Source of the DNA: Flavisolibacter longurius
Lineage (GTDB): Bacteria; Bacteroidota; Bacteroidia; Chitinophagales; Chitinophagaceae
Reading direction: 5' to 3'
NCBI GenBank assembly: GCA_014163555.1
Contig: JACJGO010000003.1
Location: 62,001 to 126,000, forward strand
Length of the DNA: 64,000 bases
Shown here piece after piece: positions 51,102 to 60,274 of the stretch. Below the pieces are notes generated by a model. The model was given only the letters and a program-made list of their open reading frames with translations. It was not told the DNA's origin and did not search any database. Both the position numbers and the translations under genes were made by a program. Within the stretch, counting starts at the first letter, position 1. Each line of letters begins with the position of its first letter.

Positions 51102-51431
51102 ATGGACATCAAGTATTATATCTTTCTTTCAATCGCCTTGTTTGTCATTGGCATTGTAGGGGTGCTTACCCGCCGCAATGCCATCATCATATTTATGTGT
51201 ATTGAGCTGATGCTGAACTCCGTTAACCTGCTGTTGGTGGCGTTCTCCAAAATGCATCACCTGGCTGGAGCCGCTGCCAACCCAACGGCAGGCACCGATG
51301 GGCAGTTGTTTGTATTCTTTATTATGGTAGTGGCGGCTGCAGAGGTCAGCGTGGGACTGGCCATTATTGTGATGCTCTTCCGCAATACGCATTCCGTTGA
51401 TGTGAACTTTTTAAACAGACTAAAACACTAA
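51102..51431 (+). CDS. nuoK: NADH-quinone oxidoreductase subunit K
   Basis: NuoK is a small three-helix subunit, homologous to MrpC of antiporters. The conserved Glu lie in [13 protein letters not shown] (about residue 33) and [17 protein letters not shown] (about 75), both involved in proton translocation. At 109 residues it is normal. It begins 16 bp after nuoJ and is followed by an 80-bp spacer of AGCTC-type repeat words. Confidence 0.96.
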   Translation: MDIKYYIFLSIALFVIGIVGVLTRRNAIIIFMCIELMLNSVNLLLVAFSKMHHLAGAAANPTAGTDGQLFVFFIMVVAAAEVSVGLAIIVMLFRNTHSVDVNFLNRLKH

Positions 51432-51501
51432 AACAGCTTAGAGCTGCGAGCTTTGAGCTTCGAGCCATTAGGCTCACAGCTCACAGCGAATGGCTCACAG
51501 C
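51432..51501. repeat. Degenerate AGCTC-type words, nuoK/nuoL spacer
   Basis: TTAGAGCTGCGAGCTTTGAG and CTTCGAGCC (51438-51467) face GGCTCACAGCTCACAGCGAA and GGCTCACAGC (51471-51501). Arms are near complements. The TTG often read as an upstream nuoL start lies at the right edge, so that start is unlikely. Confidence 0.7.
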
Positions 51502-51511
51502 TTTGCTCAAC

Positions 51512-53431
51512 ATGAAGAACTTAATTTTACTCATTCCGCTGCTGCCGTTCCTGGGCTTTTTGATCAATGGATTGGGCCGGAAATATTTATCCAAAGGAGT
51601 GATCGGTACTATTGGCAGTGGTGTAATCCTGGGTTCATTTGCCATTAGCTTGTATGTGTTTTTTAATCTGGATGCGTTTACCGGCGAACGGGCCATTTCT
51701 TCCAGTGCCCGCATCCTAGGCAATCCTGTTATCCGGTATTTTGATTTTATCCGTGTCGGTAACTTCCGTGTACCGTTTGCCTTCCAGATCGACCAGCTTT
51801 CCACCCTGTTTCTCCTGATCATTACCGGCGTTGGTTTCCTGATTCATGTTTATTCAACGGCTTACATGCACGAAGAAAAACGGGAGCATTTCGGTCGCTA
51901 TTTTGCTTACCTGAACCTGTTTGTGTTTTCGATGCTGCTGCTGGTAATGGGTGCCAACTTCGTTATCATGTTTATTGGTTGGGAAGGCGTTGGTCTTTGT
52001 TCCTACCTGCTGATCGGTTACTGGTTTAAGAATATAGATTATACCAAAGCGGCAAAAAAAGCTTTTGTGATGAACCGCATTGGTGACCTTGGCTTTTTAC
52101 TGGCCGTGTTCTGGCTGATTGCCAAACTGGGTACCGTAAGTTACGCCGATGTGTTTACCACAGCCGCTCTTGACCGTTTATCGTCAACAGATTTGATTGG
52201 AATTACCCTGCTGCTGTTCTTGGGTGCGACGGGTAAAAGTGCACAGATCCCGCTGTACACCTGGCTGCCCGATGCGATGGCGGGTCCTACACCGGTATCA
52301 GCCCTGATCCATGCTGCTACGATGGTTACTGCTGGTATTTACATGATTGCCCGCAGCAATGTGCTGTTTACGGCAGCCCCGGTAACCCTTACTGTTATTG
52401 CCATTATTGGAGCCGCAACAGCCTTGTTGGCAGCTACCATTGCCCTTCGGCAAAACGATATTAAAAAAGTACTGGCCTATTCTACCGTCAGCCAGTTGGG
52501 ATATATGTTTCTGGCACTGGGAACCGGCGCTTATGTGGCCGCTGTTTTCCATGTGATGACGCATGCCTTTTTTAAAGCCCTGTTGTTCCTTGGTTCGGGT
52601 TCGGTCATTCATGCCGTAAGCGGCAACCAGGACATCCGAACAATGGGTGGCCTGCGCAAAAAACTGCCGGTAACTTATGCTACCTTCCTCGTTGCTTGTT
52701 TGGCTATTGCCGGTATTGCGCCGCTGAGTGGTTTTTTCTCAAAAGATGCTATCCTCCTCAGTGCATTTGATACCAACAAGATCTTGTATGCAGTGGGACT
52801 TTTCACCGCTGCGCTGACAGCATTTTATATGTTCAGACTTCTCTTCATCACATTCGGCGGAACCTTCCGCGGAACGGAAGAGCAAAAGCATCACATTCAT
52901 GAAAGCCCTGCCGCTATGACCATTCCGTTGATTGTTTTGGCCGTGCTTTCAATTATAGGCGGTTGGATCGGCATTCCTGCCTTGTTCATGGAAGGCGGTG
53001 ACCGTCTCTCTGAATATTTAGGACCGGTTGTAAAGTCAAAGGCAATTCACGTTGACCACGCTACGGAATGGATACTGGTAGCCTTGACAACGGTGATTGC
53101 GCTGGTGGCCATTATCATTGCATATACCCGTTACCGCAACTACCGCGAAGAAAAGGAAACCGGTTTTACACGTGCATTGGAGAACAAGTGGTATGTAGAT
53201 GAATTGTATGATGCGGTGATCGTTCGTCCGCTCAACCGCTTTGGTGGATTTGTGCACACCTTTATTGAAAAGGGTACGATCGATGCCATGGTGAATGGCG
53301 TTGGCCGGTTGGTAAATTATGGCGGTCGCCAGTTGCGCTGGTTGCAAAGCGGACAGGTAGGGAATTATGTGCTGCTGATGGTGATCAGTATGGTACTGTT
53401 GTTCCTGCTGCAATTCTTTTTGAGAAAATAA
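51512..53431 (+). CDS. nuoL: NADH-quinone oxidoreductase subunit L
   Basis: NuoL is the distal proton-pumping subunit, with about 16 helices and a long amphipathic lateral helix near the C-terminus. Family motifs are visible: [16 protein letters not shown] (about residue 150), [33 protein letters not shown]-like sequence (about 250) and [17 protein letters not shown]. ATG at 51512 (MKNLILL) is preferred over the TTG nine bases upstream. Length 639 is normal. Confidence 0.95.
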   Translation: [639 protein letters not shown]

Positions 53432-53434
53432 AAA

Positions 53435-53500
53435 GGTGAGGGGTGAGTGGTCAGTGGTGAGTACATCTTTTTAAACTCACTATTCACCATTCACCACTGA
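53435..53500. repeat. Degenerate GGTGAGTGGT-type words, nuoL/nuoM spacer
   Basis: GGTGAGGGGTGAGTGGTCAG and TGGTGAGTA (53435-53463) face ACTCACTATTCACCATTCAC and CACTGAC (53475-53501). Arms are near complements. The same words occur at 16599-16628. Confidence 0.7.
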
Positions 53501-53518
53501 CGCAGAACTAATGATATT

Positions 53519-55003
53519 ATGATTGTTTTATCCCTTTTTCTGGTTCCACTGCTTGGCGGCTTGGTTTCCTTTTTTATAAAGGAGGAAAAAGCCGTTCGCA
53601 CCTGGGCGTTTGTTGTTTCGCTGGTGACGATGGCACTGGCAGTTGCCGGAGCCCGTTTTTTTTCGTCACCGGACGCCCTGCAGTTTTCCGCTTCCTGGAT
53701 GGGTGCACTCAATTCCAGCTTTTCACTGCAACTGGATGGCATGGCAAAACTGCTTTGTCTTTTAACCGGCATTGCATACCCTGTTATATTCTTTTCTACC
53801 TGGAACACGGCTTACCGCAAGCCGCATAATTTTTTTGGCCTCATGCTGCTGGCGCAAGCCGGCCTAATGGGTGTATTCACCTCCATGGATGCACTGCTGT
53901 TTTATTTCTTTTGGGAATTGGCTCTGATACCGGTTTATTTTCTTTGCTCGGGCTGGGGTGGCGAAAGAAGAATCCCGGTTACGTTCAAATTCTTCATTTA
54001 TACGTTCACCGCTTCGGTGCTGATGCTGATCGGTCTTCTTTACCTCTATTTTCAAACACCCGATCGTTCATTCTCTATTGAATCATTTTATGCACTGGCC
54101 AGCCAGGGCAACTGGAATCAAACCCTTGCTTTTTGGTTACTGTTTGCTGCCTTTGCTGTAAAAATGCCGGTGTTCCCGTTTCATACCTGGCAGCCCGATA
54201 CCTACGAGCAATCGCCCAACGCAGTGACCATGGTGCTGAGCGGCCTGATGGTAAAAATGGGTGTGTATGGTATGATTCGATGGGTGCTTCCTGTAACAGC
54301 CACCGCTGCGTATTCCTGGGGTGATGTGGCATCGACACTGGCTGTGATTGGTATTATTTACGCTTCTATTCTGGCCATACAGCAAAATGATTTAAAGCGA
54401 CTGATCGCTTATTCATCCATTGCACACATTGGCATTATGGCCCTTGCCATTTTTGCCGAAACCCAAATGGCCCTGCAAGGTGTCATGATGCAGATGTTCA
54501 ACCACGGTGTGAACATCATTGGACTGTGGATTGTGGTGGAAATGATCGAGCGGCAATTTGGTACCCGCAAACTTTCCGAATTGGGTGGGATTGCTGCCAA
54601 AGCGCCAGCCCTGGCAACCTTGCTGGTGATCATGGCCTTTGCCAATATTTCGCTGCCGCTGACCAATGCGTTTGTAGGGGAATTCCTGATGTTCGCCGGC
54701 ATTTTTACGTCCACCTTCAGCAAGTACAATTTTGTGTTTACCACGCTGGCCCTGTTGAGCATTATCCTGGCCGCTGTGTACACGTTAACGATGATACAGA
54801 AAGTATTTTTTGGTCCGGTAAACGAACGTACGGCCAATGCCGTGGATATCCGGTTGAATGAAAAGCTGGCGTTAAGCGCATTGGTGGTCATCATCTTTGC
54901 TTTTGGCGTATATCCGCAGCCCCTGCTGACGATTACCAGCGAATACACAGAAGCCATTATCAATAATTCAACAAGGGTGTTGACCCAAACCTTGAACAAA
55001 TAA
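53519..55003 (+). CDS. nuoM: NADH-quinone oxidoreductase subunit M
   Basis: NuoM is an antiporter-like proton-pumping subunit with about 14 helices. The conserved motifs are FYFFWELALIPVYFL (about residue 125; the Glu is essential in homologues), HTWQPDTYEQSPNAVTMVLSG (about 222) and LIAYSSIAHIGIM (about 296). Length 494 is normal. Its stop codon is one base before the nuoN start, so the two are tightly coupled. Confidence 0.96.
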   Translation: MIVLSLFLVPLLGGLVSFFIKEEKAVRTWAFVVSLVTMALAVAGARFFSSPDALQFSASWMGALNSSFSLQLDGMAKLLCLLTGIAYPVIFFSTWNTAYRKPHNFFGLMLLAQAGLMGVFTSMDALLFYFFWELALIPVYFLCSGWGGERRIPVTFKFFIYTFTASVLMLIGLLYLYFQTPDRSFSIESFYALASQGNWNQTLAFWLLFAAFAVKMPVFPFHTWQPDTYEQSPNAVTMVLSGLMVKMGVYGMIRWVLPVTATAAYSWGDVASTLAVIGIIYASILAIQQNDLKRLIAYSSIAHIGIMALAIFAETQMALQGVMMQMFNHGVNIIGLWIVVEMIERQFGTRKLSELGGIAAKAPALATLLVIMAFANISLPLTNAFVGEFLMFAGIFTSTFSKYNFVFTTLALLSIILAAVYTLTMIQKVFFGPVNERTANAVDIRLNEKLALSALVVIIFAFGVYPQPLLTITSEYTEAIINNSTRVLTQTLNK

Positions 55004-55004
55004 T

Positions 55005-56372
55005 ATGAACGCATTACTTCTTTCAGCTGTTTCCGGTGTGATTATGATGTTCAGCGGTTTTGCGCTGAGCCGCGGTGCTGTTCGAACGCTTGCCCAAGTG
55101 CTCCTGGCACTGATTGTTGTATCGACCGCATTGGAATTAAGAGGCGTTTCTTTTTTCGATATCAATACAAAAGGCATGTTGTCATTCGACAATTTTGCCC
55201 TGCTCTTCTCGCTGATTGCTGCCCTTTGCACGCTGGTGTTTACCCTGCTTTCCGGCAAAGACATGGAAAGGGTAGGAAAAAGTTATTCCGATTATTTTGC
55301 CTTGATCTTTTTTATCCTGGCAGGCATCGTGATCTCTTCTTCGTTTCAGTCGCTGCTGCTGTTGTTCCTTGGTATCGAGATCATTTCCATCCCACTTTAT
55401 ATTCTTGCCGGAACAGATAAACACAATCTAAAAAGCAACGAAGCCAGCCTGAAATATTTCCTGATGGGATCTTTCTCTACCGGCTTGCTGCTGATGGGCA
55501 TTGCATTGGTGTATGGCGCCACCGGAACCTTTAGCACGGTGAACATGAGTGTTTCTACAGAAAGCATACCCGTGCTTTTTTTAGCCGGATTGCTCCTGCT
55601 GATGTTCGCCATTTCATTCAAAGCTTCAGCTGCGCCGTTCCATTTCTGGACACCAGATGTGTATGACGGTTCTCCTACAGTGTTTACCTCCTTCATGGCC
55701 ACGGTGGTGAAGGCGGCCGTTTTCATAGCTTTTATGCGTCTTTTTTCCACCGCATTTCATGAAATCAGCGCCGAGTGGAAGCTGATCGCGGCGATTATTG
55801 TAGCCACTACTTTGTTTATCGGAAACATTACAGCCGTTTTCCAGCAAAGCGTAAAACGGATGCTGGCATATTCTTCCATTGCGCAAGCCGGCTTTATGAT
55901 GCTGGCCATTTATACGCTGACGGTAGAGGCAAGAGAAGGACTGATTCTCTATGGAACGGCTTATTCCCTGGCAACCATCGGCATCTTTGCCGTACTGGCC
56001 AAAATGCCCGATCAAACGTTTGATGGCTTTAACGGGTTTGCACGGCAGCAACCCTTGATTGCCGCTACACTGGTGATTTTTTTGCTATCGCTGGCAGGAA
56101 TTCCATTAACAGCTGGTTTTCTTTCCAAGTTTTATATGCTGAAAGCAACGGTGGCTGTAGGCAATATAGGACTGGCCATCTTTGCCGTATTAATGGCAGC
56201 CGTTTCGGTTTATTATTATTTCCGGTTGATACAGGCCATGTATTTTAAAGACGGTACTGCAACTGTTGGGAATGTGAGTGCTGCTTTTAAAATAACCCTC
56301 ATGGCAGTTGCGGTGATAACCATTGTGCTTGGTGTTTATCCCAACCTGCTCTTGTACTGGCTTTATTTTTAA
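55005..56372 (+). CDS. nuoN: NADH-quinone oxidoreductase subunit N
   Basis: NuoN is the third antiporter-like subunit. Motifs are LLLFLGIEIISIPLYIL (about residue 120), FKASAAPFHFWTPDVYDGSPTV (split near 205-226) and RMLAYSSIAQAGFMMLAI (about 285). Length 455 is normal. It is the last complex I gene; a terminator at 56435-56464 lies in the following spacer, which also carries another word-type inverted repeat. Confidence 0.95.
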   Translation: MNALLLSAVSGVIMMFSGFALSRGAVRTLAQVLLALIVVSTALELRGVSFFDINTKGMLSFDNFALLFSLIAALCTLVFTLLSGKDMERVGKSYSDYFALIFFILAGIVISSSFQSLLLLFLGIEIISIPLYILAGTDKHNLKSNEASLKYFLMGSFSTGLLLMGIALVYGATGTFSTVNMSVSTESIPVLFLAGLLLLMFAISFKASAAPFHFWTPDVYDGSPTVFTSFMATVVKAAVFIAFMRLFSTAFHEISAEWKLIAAIIVATTLFIGNITAVFQQSVKRMLAYSSIAQAGFMMLAIYTLTVEAREGLILYGTAYSLATIGIFAVLAKMPDQTFDGFNGFARQQPLIAATLVIFLLSLAGIPLTAGFLSKFYMLKATVAVGNIGLAIFAVLMAAVSVYYYFRLIQAMYFKDGTATVGNVSAAFKITLMAVAVITIVLGVYPNLLLYWLYF

Positions 56373-56374
56373 GC

Positions 56375-56520
56375 GTAGCGAGTAATTAACAGCAAGTAGC
56401 AAGTAGCCTTTATTTCGAAAAACTATTTTTTTATAAACCTTCTGAGCAATCAGGAGGTTTTTTTATGGAAGGAAATAGCGTAAAGTGGCTACTGGCTATT
56501 CGCCACTCACTACTTGCTTT
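56375..56520. repeat. AAGTAGC-type inverted words around the nuo terminator
   Basis: Left words (CAGCAAGTAGCAAGTAGCC, 56390-56408) and right words (GGCTACTGGCTATTCGCCAC, CACTACTTGC, 56483-56516) are near complements. The terminator hairpin at 56435-56464 lies in the loop. Confidence 0.65.
56435..56464 (+). terminator. Terminator of the nuo operon
   Basis: AAACCTTCTGA (56435-56445) pairs with TCAGGAGGTTT (56450-56460) around GCAA, with a T-run to 56464. It lies about 60 bp after nuoN. Confidence 0.75.
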
Positions 56521-56547
56521 CTCTTCTGGCCTATCTTCGGTTTCTGC

Positions 56548-57819
56548 ATGAGGAAGGCCGATATACTTACACTTTCAATCCGAACAATCCGCAGCAATAA
56601 ACTGCGTAGTGCTATTACCATTGCCATTATTGCATTGGGAATAACGGCCTTGGTAGGAATCATCACAGCTATTCAGGCCATGAACCAAAAGCTGACTGAA
56701 AGCTTTTCTACTATGGGAGCTAACGGATTTACGATCCGTTTTAAGGAACGTAGCTTTCGGGTAGATAACCGGAGAAATGAAACGGAAATCAGCAGAAGAG
56801 GTGCCCGGCAGGAAAAACGATCTAACCTGGGACAACGCATTACGCAGAAGCAGGCAGAAGCCTTCCGTGAAATATTTACCTATCCGGCTACAGTTGGTCT
56901 TTCCACGTTTAGCGGCAGTATGTTCAGCGTGGCTACCTCGGCCAAACGACTGAACCCAACCGTTTCGCTGTTTGGGGTAGATGAAAATTATCTTGAATTG
57001 AATGGAGTAGAACTTGCTGCCGGCAGAAATTTTATCCGACAGGAAATAAGATCGGGGGCAGAAACCTGCCTGCTTGGCCATGATGTAGCGGAGAAACTTT
57101 TTGGCGAAAACACCTACCTGGCTGTTGGCAAGGAAGTGCGGATTCAAAACAAGTTGTACCGTGTGATTGGAGTACTGAAAAGCAGGGGTTCGTTGTTTGG
57201 ATTCAGCCGGGATAACATTGCGCTGGTGGGGTATAAAAACCTGGTGCGGAATTTCCGTTTCAATACTTTTCTCATTGGTGTAAAGGCACAAAACCTTTCG
57301 CGGGTGGAAGAAGCGATGGGAGAGGCAGAGGGTACTTTCCGGCAGGTGCGAAAGCTATCGGTGACGGAAGGCAGTAATTTTTTGCTGGAACGCAACAACA
57401 GTCTGGCGCAAAGGGCCATCAACAGCTTACGGTATATCACCATTGCTGTTACGCTGATTGGCTTTATTACGTTGATTGGCGCAGCTATTGGGTTGATGAA
57501 TATAATGCTGGTATCTGTTGCCGAACGCACAAAAGAAGTGGGGCTGCTCAAAGCCATTGGAGCCAAGAAAGCTTCCATACGATTTCAGTTCTTAAGCGAG
57601 GCTGTTTTGATCAGCATTATCGGTGCCTTGATCGGCATTGGATTGGGAATTGCACTGGGCAATCTGTTTGGTCTTCTGCTGCAAACAAATTTTGTTGTTC
57701 CCTGGAACTGGATTGTCTATGGTGTTATCATCTGCACGGTGGTTGGCCTTGTTGCCGGAATCTATCCGGCCCTGAAAGCCGGCAATCTCAATCCCATAGA
57801 GGCTTTGCGCTATGAATAG
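56548..57819 (+). CDS. MacB-like ABC transporter permease
   Basis: This 423-residue protein is of the FtsX/MacB superfamily: one N-terminal membrane helix (about residues 20-42), a large periplasmic domain (MacB_PCD, about 45-270) and three helices at the C-terminus (about 295-410). EVGLLKAIGAKKASIRFQFL (about 330) is the coupling-helix region seen in MacB/LolC/E-type permeases, and NLNPIEALRYE is the typical end. Its ATPase is not adjacent. ATG at 56548 (MRKADIL) is chosen because it follows the repeat spacer. The substrate is unknown; lipoproteins or antimicrobial compounds are transported by relatives. Confidence 0.88.
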   Translation: MRKADILTLSIRTIRSNKLRSAITIAIIALGITALVGIITAIQAMNQKLTESFSTMGANGFTIRFKERSFRVDNRRNETEISRRGARQEKRSNLGQRITQKQAEAFREIFTYPATVGLSTFSGSMFSVATSAKRLNPTVSLFGVDENYLELNGVELAAGRNFIRQEIRSGAETCLLGHDVAEKLFGENTYLAVGKEVRIQNKLYRVIGVLKSRGSLFGFSRDNIALVGYKNLVRNFRFNTFLIGVKAQNLSRVEEAMGEAEGTFRQVRKLSVTEGSNFLLERNNSLAQRAINSLRYITIAVTLIGFITLIGAAIGLMNIMLVSVAERTKEVGLLKAIGAKKASIRFQFLSEAVLISIIGALIGIGLGIALGNLFGLLLQTNFVVPWNWIVYGVIICTVVGLVAGIYPALKAGNLNPIEALRYE

Positions 57820-58014
57820 AAATAAAATTTCACCACCTGATTGTCTCTAAAAAAGACTGAACCCCTTAACTTTAACGCTCTGGGATTGCAGTTGTCAACG
57901 ATTGGTTCATAAAAAAAAAAATCGAGGCAAACATTCGATTGATTTTTTTCAGTAGAATTGTGCAATCAACAACGCAATTTTTTCTTAAAATTTAAAATTT
58001 AAAAATTTACAATC

Positions 58015-58878
58015 ATGGCAGAGTCTAGACCGACTGCAACATCAAACGTGAAGGCGACAACATCAGTTCAAGCGAAGAAATCAAGCAATGCCATTTCGTG
58101 GCTGGCTCCCATCATTTGTGTTATTGCCGGGTATGTTATCTGGCGCTACATTTTTGGTAATGCCGACGGATTTACACAGCCGGATCCTGCGGGTGGTTTC
58201 TGGCCTGCGCACAAAGGCCCCAAAACCGCTATCAATGGTATCTATGAAGGTGGTATCATCGTACCTCTCCTGATTGGAATGTTATTAATGGTTATCGTGT
58301 TTTCTATCGAGCGTTTTCTGACAATCAGCAAAGCCCTTGGAAAAGGAAATATCTCTGACTTTATCCGCAAAGTACAATATCACCTGGCTAACCGCAATGT
58401 TGATGCCGCCCTGGCTGAGTGCGACAAGCAGCGTGGTTCTGTAGCCAACGTAATGAAGGCCGGTTTGCGTCGTTACAAAGAAATGATCGACAACAACGAA
58501 TTTAACATGGAGCAGAAAGTAGCTTCCATCCAGCAGGAAGTTGAAGAAGCAACTGCCCTGGAACTGCCAATGCTGCAAAAGAACCTCGTGTTTCTTTCTA
58601 CCATTACTTCGGTAGGTACCCTGGTAGCCCTGTTGGGTACGGTAATGGGTATGATCCGTTCGTTCTCGGCCCTTGGTGCAGAAGGTGGTGGCGGTAATGC
58701 AGGTGCCCTGGCGCAAGGTATCTCTGAGGCCCTGTATAACACAGCCATCGGTATCGGTACCTCGGCCCTGGCTCTTGTGATGTATAACATCTTCACAACA
58801 AGAATTGACAGCATTACTTACGGTATTGACGAATCAGGATTTACTTTAACACAGTCTTTTGCTTCTTTGTACAAATAA
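58015..58878 (+). CDS. exbB: MotA/TolQ/ExbB proton channel family protein
   Basis: This is the ExbB-type subunit that harnesses the proton motive force for TonB. The 287-residue protein has three membrane helices, at about residues 27-47, 79-103 and 196-216 with the last near 235-255. LVFLSTITSVGTLVALLGTVMGMIRSFSAL (split around 190-220) is the core family motif. It begins an exbB-exbD-exbD-tonB operon. The sequence just before it (57990-58014) is rich in AATTTAAA-type words but no clear promoter was found. Confidence 0.92.
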   Translation: MAESRPTATSNVKATTSVQAKKSSNAISWLAPIICVIAGYVIWRYIFGNADGFTQPDPAGGFWPAHKGPKTAINGIYEGGIIVPLLIGMLLMVIVFSIERFLTISKALGKGNISDFIRKVQYHLANRNVDAALAECDKQRGSVANVMKAGLRRYKEMIDNNEFNMEQKVASIQQEVEEATALELPMLQKNLVFLSTITSVGTLVALLGTVMGMIRSFSALGAEGGGGNAGALAQGISEALYNTAIGIGTSALALVMYNIFTTRIDSITYGIDESGFTLTQSFASLYK

Positions 58879-58940
58879 GAAGCATCCTGTTTATGGAATA
58901 AATGAATGATTTGCGTCTCAATAAAAAATCTGATTAGTAT

Positions 58941-59615
58941 ATGCCAAGTGTAAAAATGCCTAAAAAAAGCACGGATACGGACATGACTCCCTTTGTGGAC
59001 GTGGCCTTTATCCTGTTGACTTTCTTTATCATGGCAACAAAGTTCAAGCCGCCGGAGCCGTTGACCATCACAACCCCGCAGTCCGTATCTTCTGCTAAAC
59101 TGGAAGAAAAAGATGCGTTGATGATTTCATTTGATTCGGCCGGCAGAGTGTTTCTGAACGTAAACCTGTTAAAGGACGAGGACAAAGATTTAAAGCGGGA
59201 CTTCATTGAACGTGTTAACAACGAGGCTAAAATTGGCCTTACGGAAGCTGAAATTCAGAAGTTCGTTAACAACTCAATGATTGGTTCTCCTTTAAGTGAC
59301 CTCAAAGCGGTGATGTCTCGTCCTGCCAGTGAATGGGAAAAAATTCGGCAAAAAGGGATACCTGTGGATTCAGCCAATAATGAGTTGGCCCGCTGGATGG
59401 GTGCTGCCCGTCAGTCTTTTGGAGCTCGCCAGATTGATGTCATGATCAAAGGTGACAACAATGCCCGGTACCCGGATTTTAAAGGTGTAATCGAAGCCTT
59501 GCGCACCAATGAAATGTTCAAGTACAAGCTCATCACCGATCCCAGAGGTGTTCCAGTAGGTACTGAGCTGTATAAGATCAGGCAAGCTGGAGGTGGTCAA
59601 GAATCTGATTCCTAA
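58941..59615 (+). CDS. ExbD/TolR-type biopolymer transporter, first copy
   Basis: This 224-residue ExbD-type protein has a single membrane helix (about residues 18-36). The conserved membrane Asp lies in MTPFVDVAFILLTFFIMAT (about residue 18), and the periplasmic domain continues with a central insertion, longer than in the second copy. It works with ExbB and TonB to energise outer-membrane transport. It is 62 bp after exbB and 17 bp before the second ExbD gene. Two ExbD genes in tandem are usual in Bacteroidota. Confidence 0.92.
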   Translation: MPSVKMPKKSTDTDMTPFVDVAFILLTFFIMATKFKPPEPLTITTPQSVSSAKLEEKDALMISFDSAGRVFLNVNLLKDEDKDLKRDFIERVNNEAKIGLTEAEIQKFVNNSMIGSPLSDLKAVMSRPASEWEKIRQKGIPVDSANNELARWMGAARQSFGARQIDVMIKGDNNARYPDFKGVIEALRTNEMFKYKLITDPRGVPVGTELYKIRQAGGGQESDS

Positions 59616-59632
59616 CAATTAAAAATTAAATT

Positions 59633-60217
59633 ATGGCATCAATAGATAGTGGTGGTGGCGATAGTGGTCATAAGAAAGGGCCTGGGGTCAAAAAGGCCAA
59701 AAAACTTTCTACCCGCATTGATATGACTCCGTTGGTGGACTTAGGGTTCCTGCTCATCACCTTCTTTATCTTCACGGCAACGATGAGTACGCCCAACACC
59801 ATGCGCCTGATCATGCCGAAAGATGAAAAAGATCCGGAAAAGCAAACAGAAGTAAAAGAATCTTCTGCGTTGACGATCCTGATGGGTAAAGACAACAACG
59901 TATTTTATTACGAAGGTCAATTGGAAGGAGATGGTTCTAACTTCAATAGCACCACTTACAAGGATCTTCGCAAAGTGATCCAAGACAAAAGAACCGCGGT
60001 TATGCAGCAGGGAAGATCCCTCGGGCATCACCCCGATTCACTGGATAAGGACCTCGTAGTTGTAATTAAGCCCAATTCGGAGGCTACGTATAAAAATACT
60101 GTAGACGTATTAGATGAGATGACAATTAACGGGATTAAGCGTTTTGCCATTGTTGACATTTCGGATGCGGAAAAGCAAGCTATTGCTATAACCCAGGCCG
60201 GAAGCCCAGCGCAATAA
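59633..60217 (+). CDS. ExbD/TolR-type biopolymer transporter, second copy
   Basis: This is a 194-residue ExbD-type protein. The motif RIDMTPLVDLGFLLITFFIFTA (about residues 26-46) contains the conserved Asp and the membrane helix. The N-terminus is Gly/Ser/Lys-rich. The periplasmic domain ends DMTINGIKRFAIVDI. It differs from the first copy in length and in the residues around the Asp, so the two may form a heteromer. It is 57 bp before the TonB gene. Confidence 0.92.
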   Translation: MASIDSGGGDSGHKKGPGVKKAKKLSTRIDMTPLVDLGFLLITFFIFTATMSTPNTMRLIMPKDEKDPEKQTEVKESSALTILMGKDNNVFYYEGQLEGDGSNFNSTTYKDLRKVIQDKRTAVMQQGRSLGHHPDSLDKDLVVVIKPNSEATYKNTVDVLDEMTINGIKRFAIVDISDAEKQAIAITQAGSPAQ

Positions 60218-60274
60218 GGAGCAATATTTGTGGAAACGTTATTGAAAACGCATCTAATTACAAATAACTGAAAC

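Noticed and set aside
51503-51511. TTG as start of nuoL
   Set aside because: It lies at the edge of the repeat spacer, and the ATG at 51512 gives the usual NuoL N-terminus.
42345-53500. Tandem words in the nuo spacers considered as a CRISPR array
   Set aside because: Units are only 6-10 nt, imperfect and without unique spacers, and no cas genes are present.
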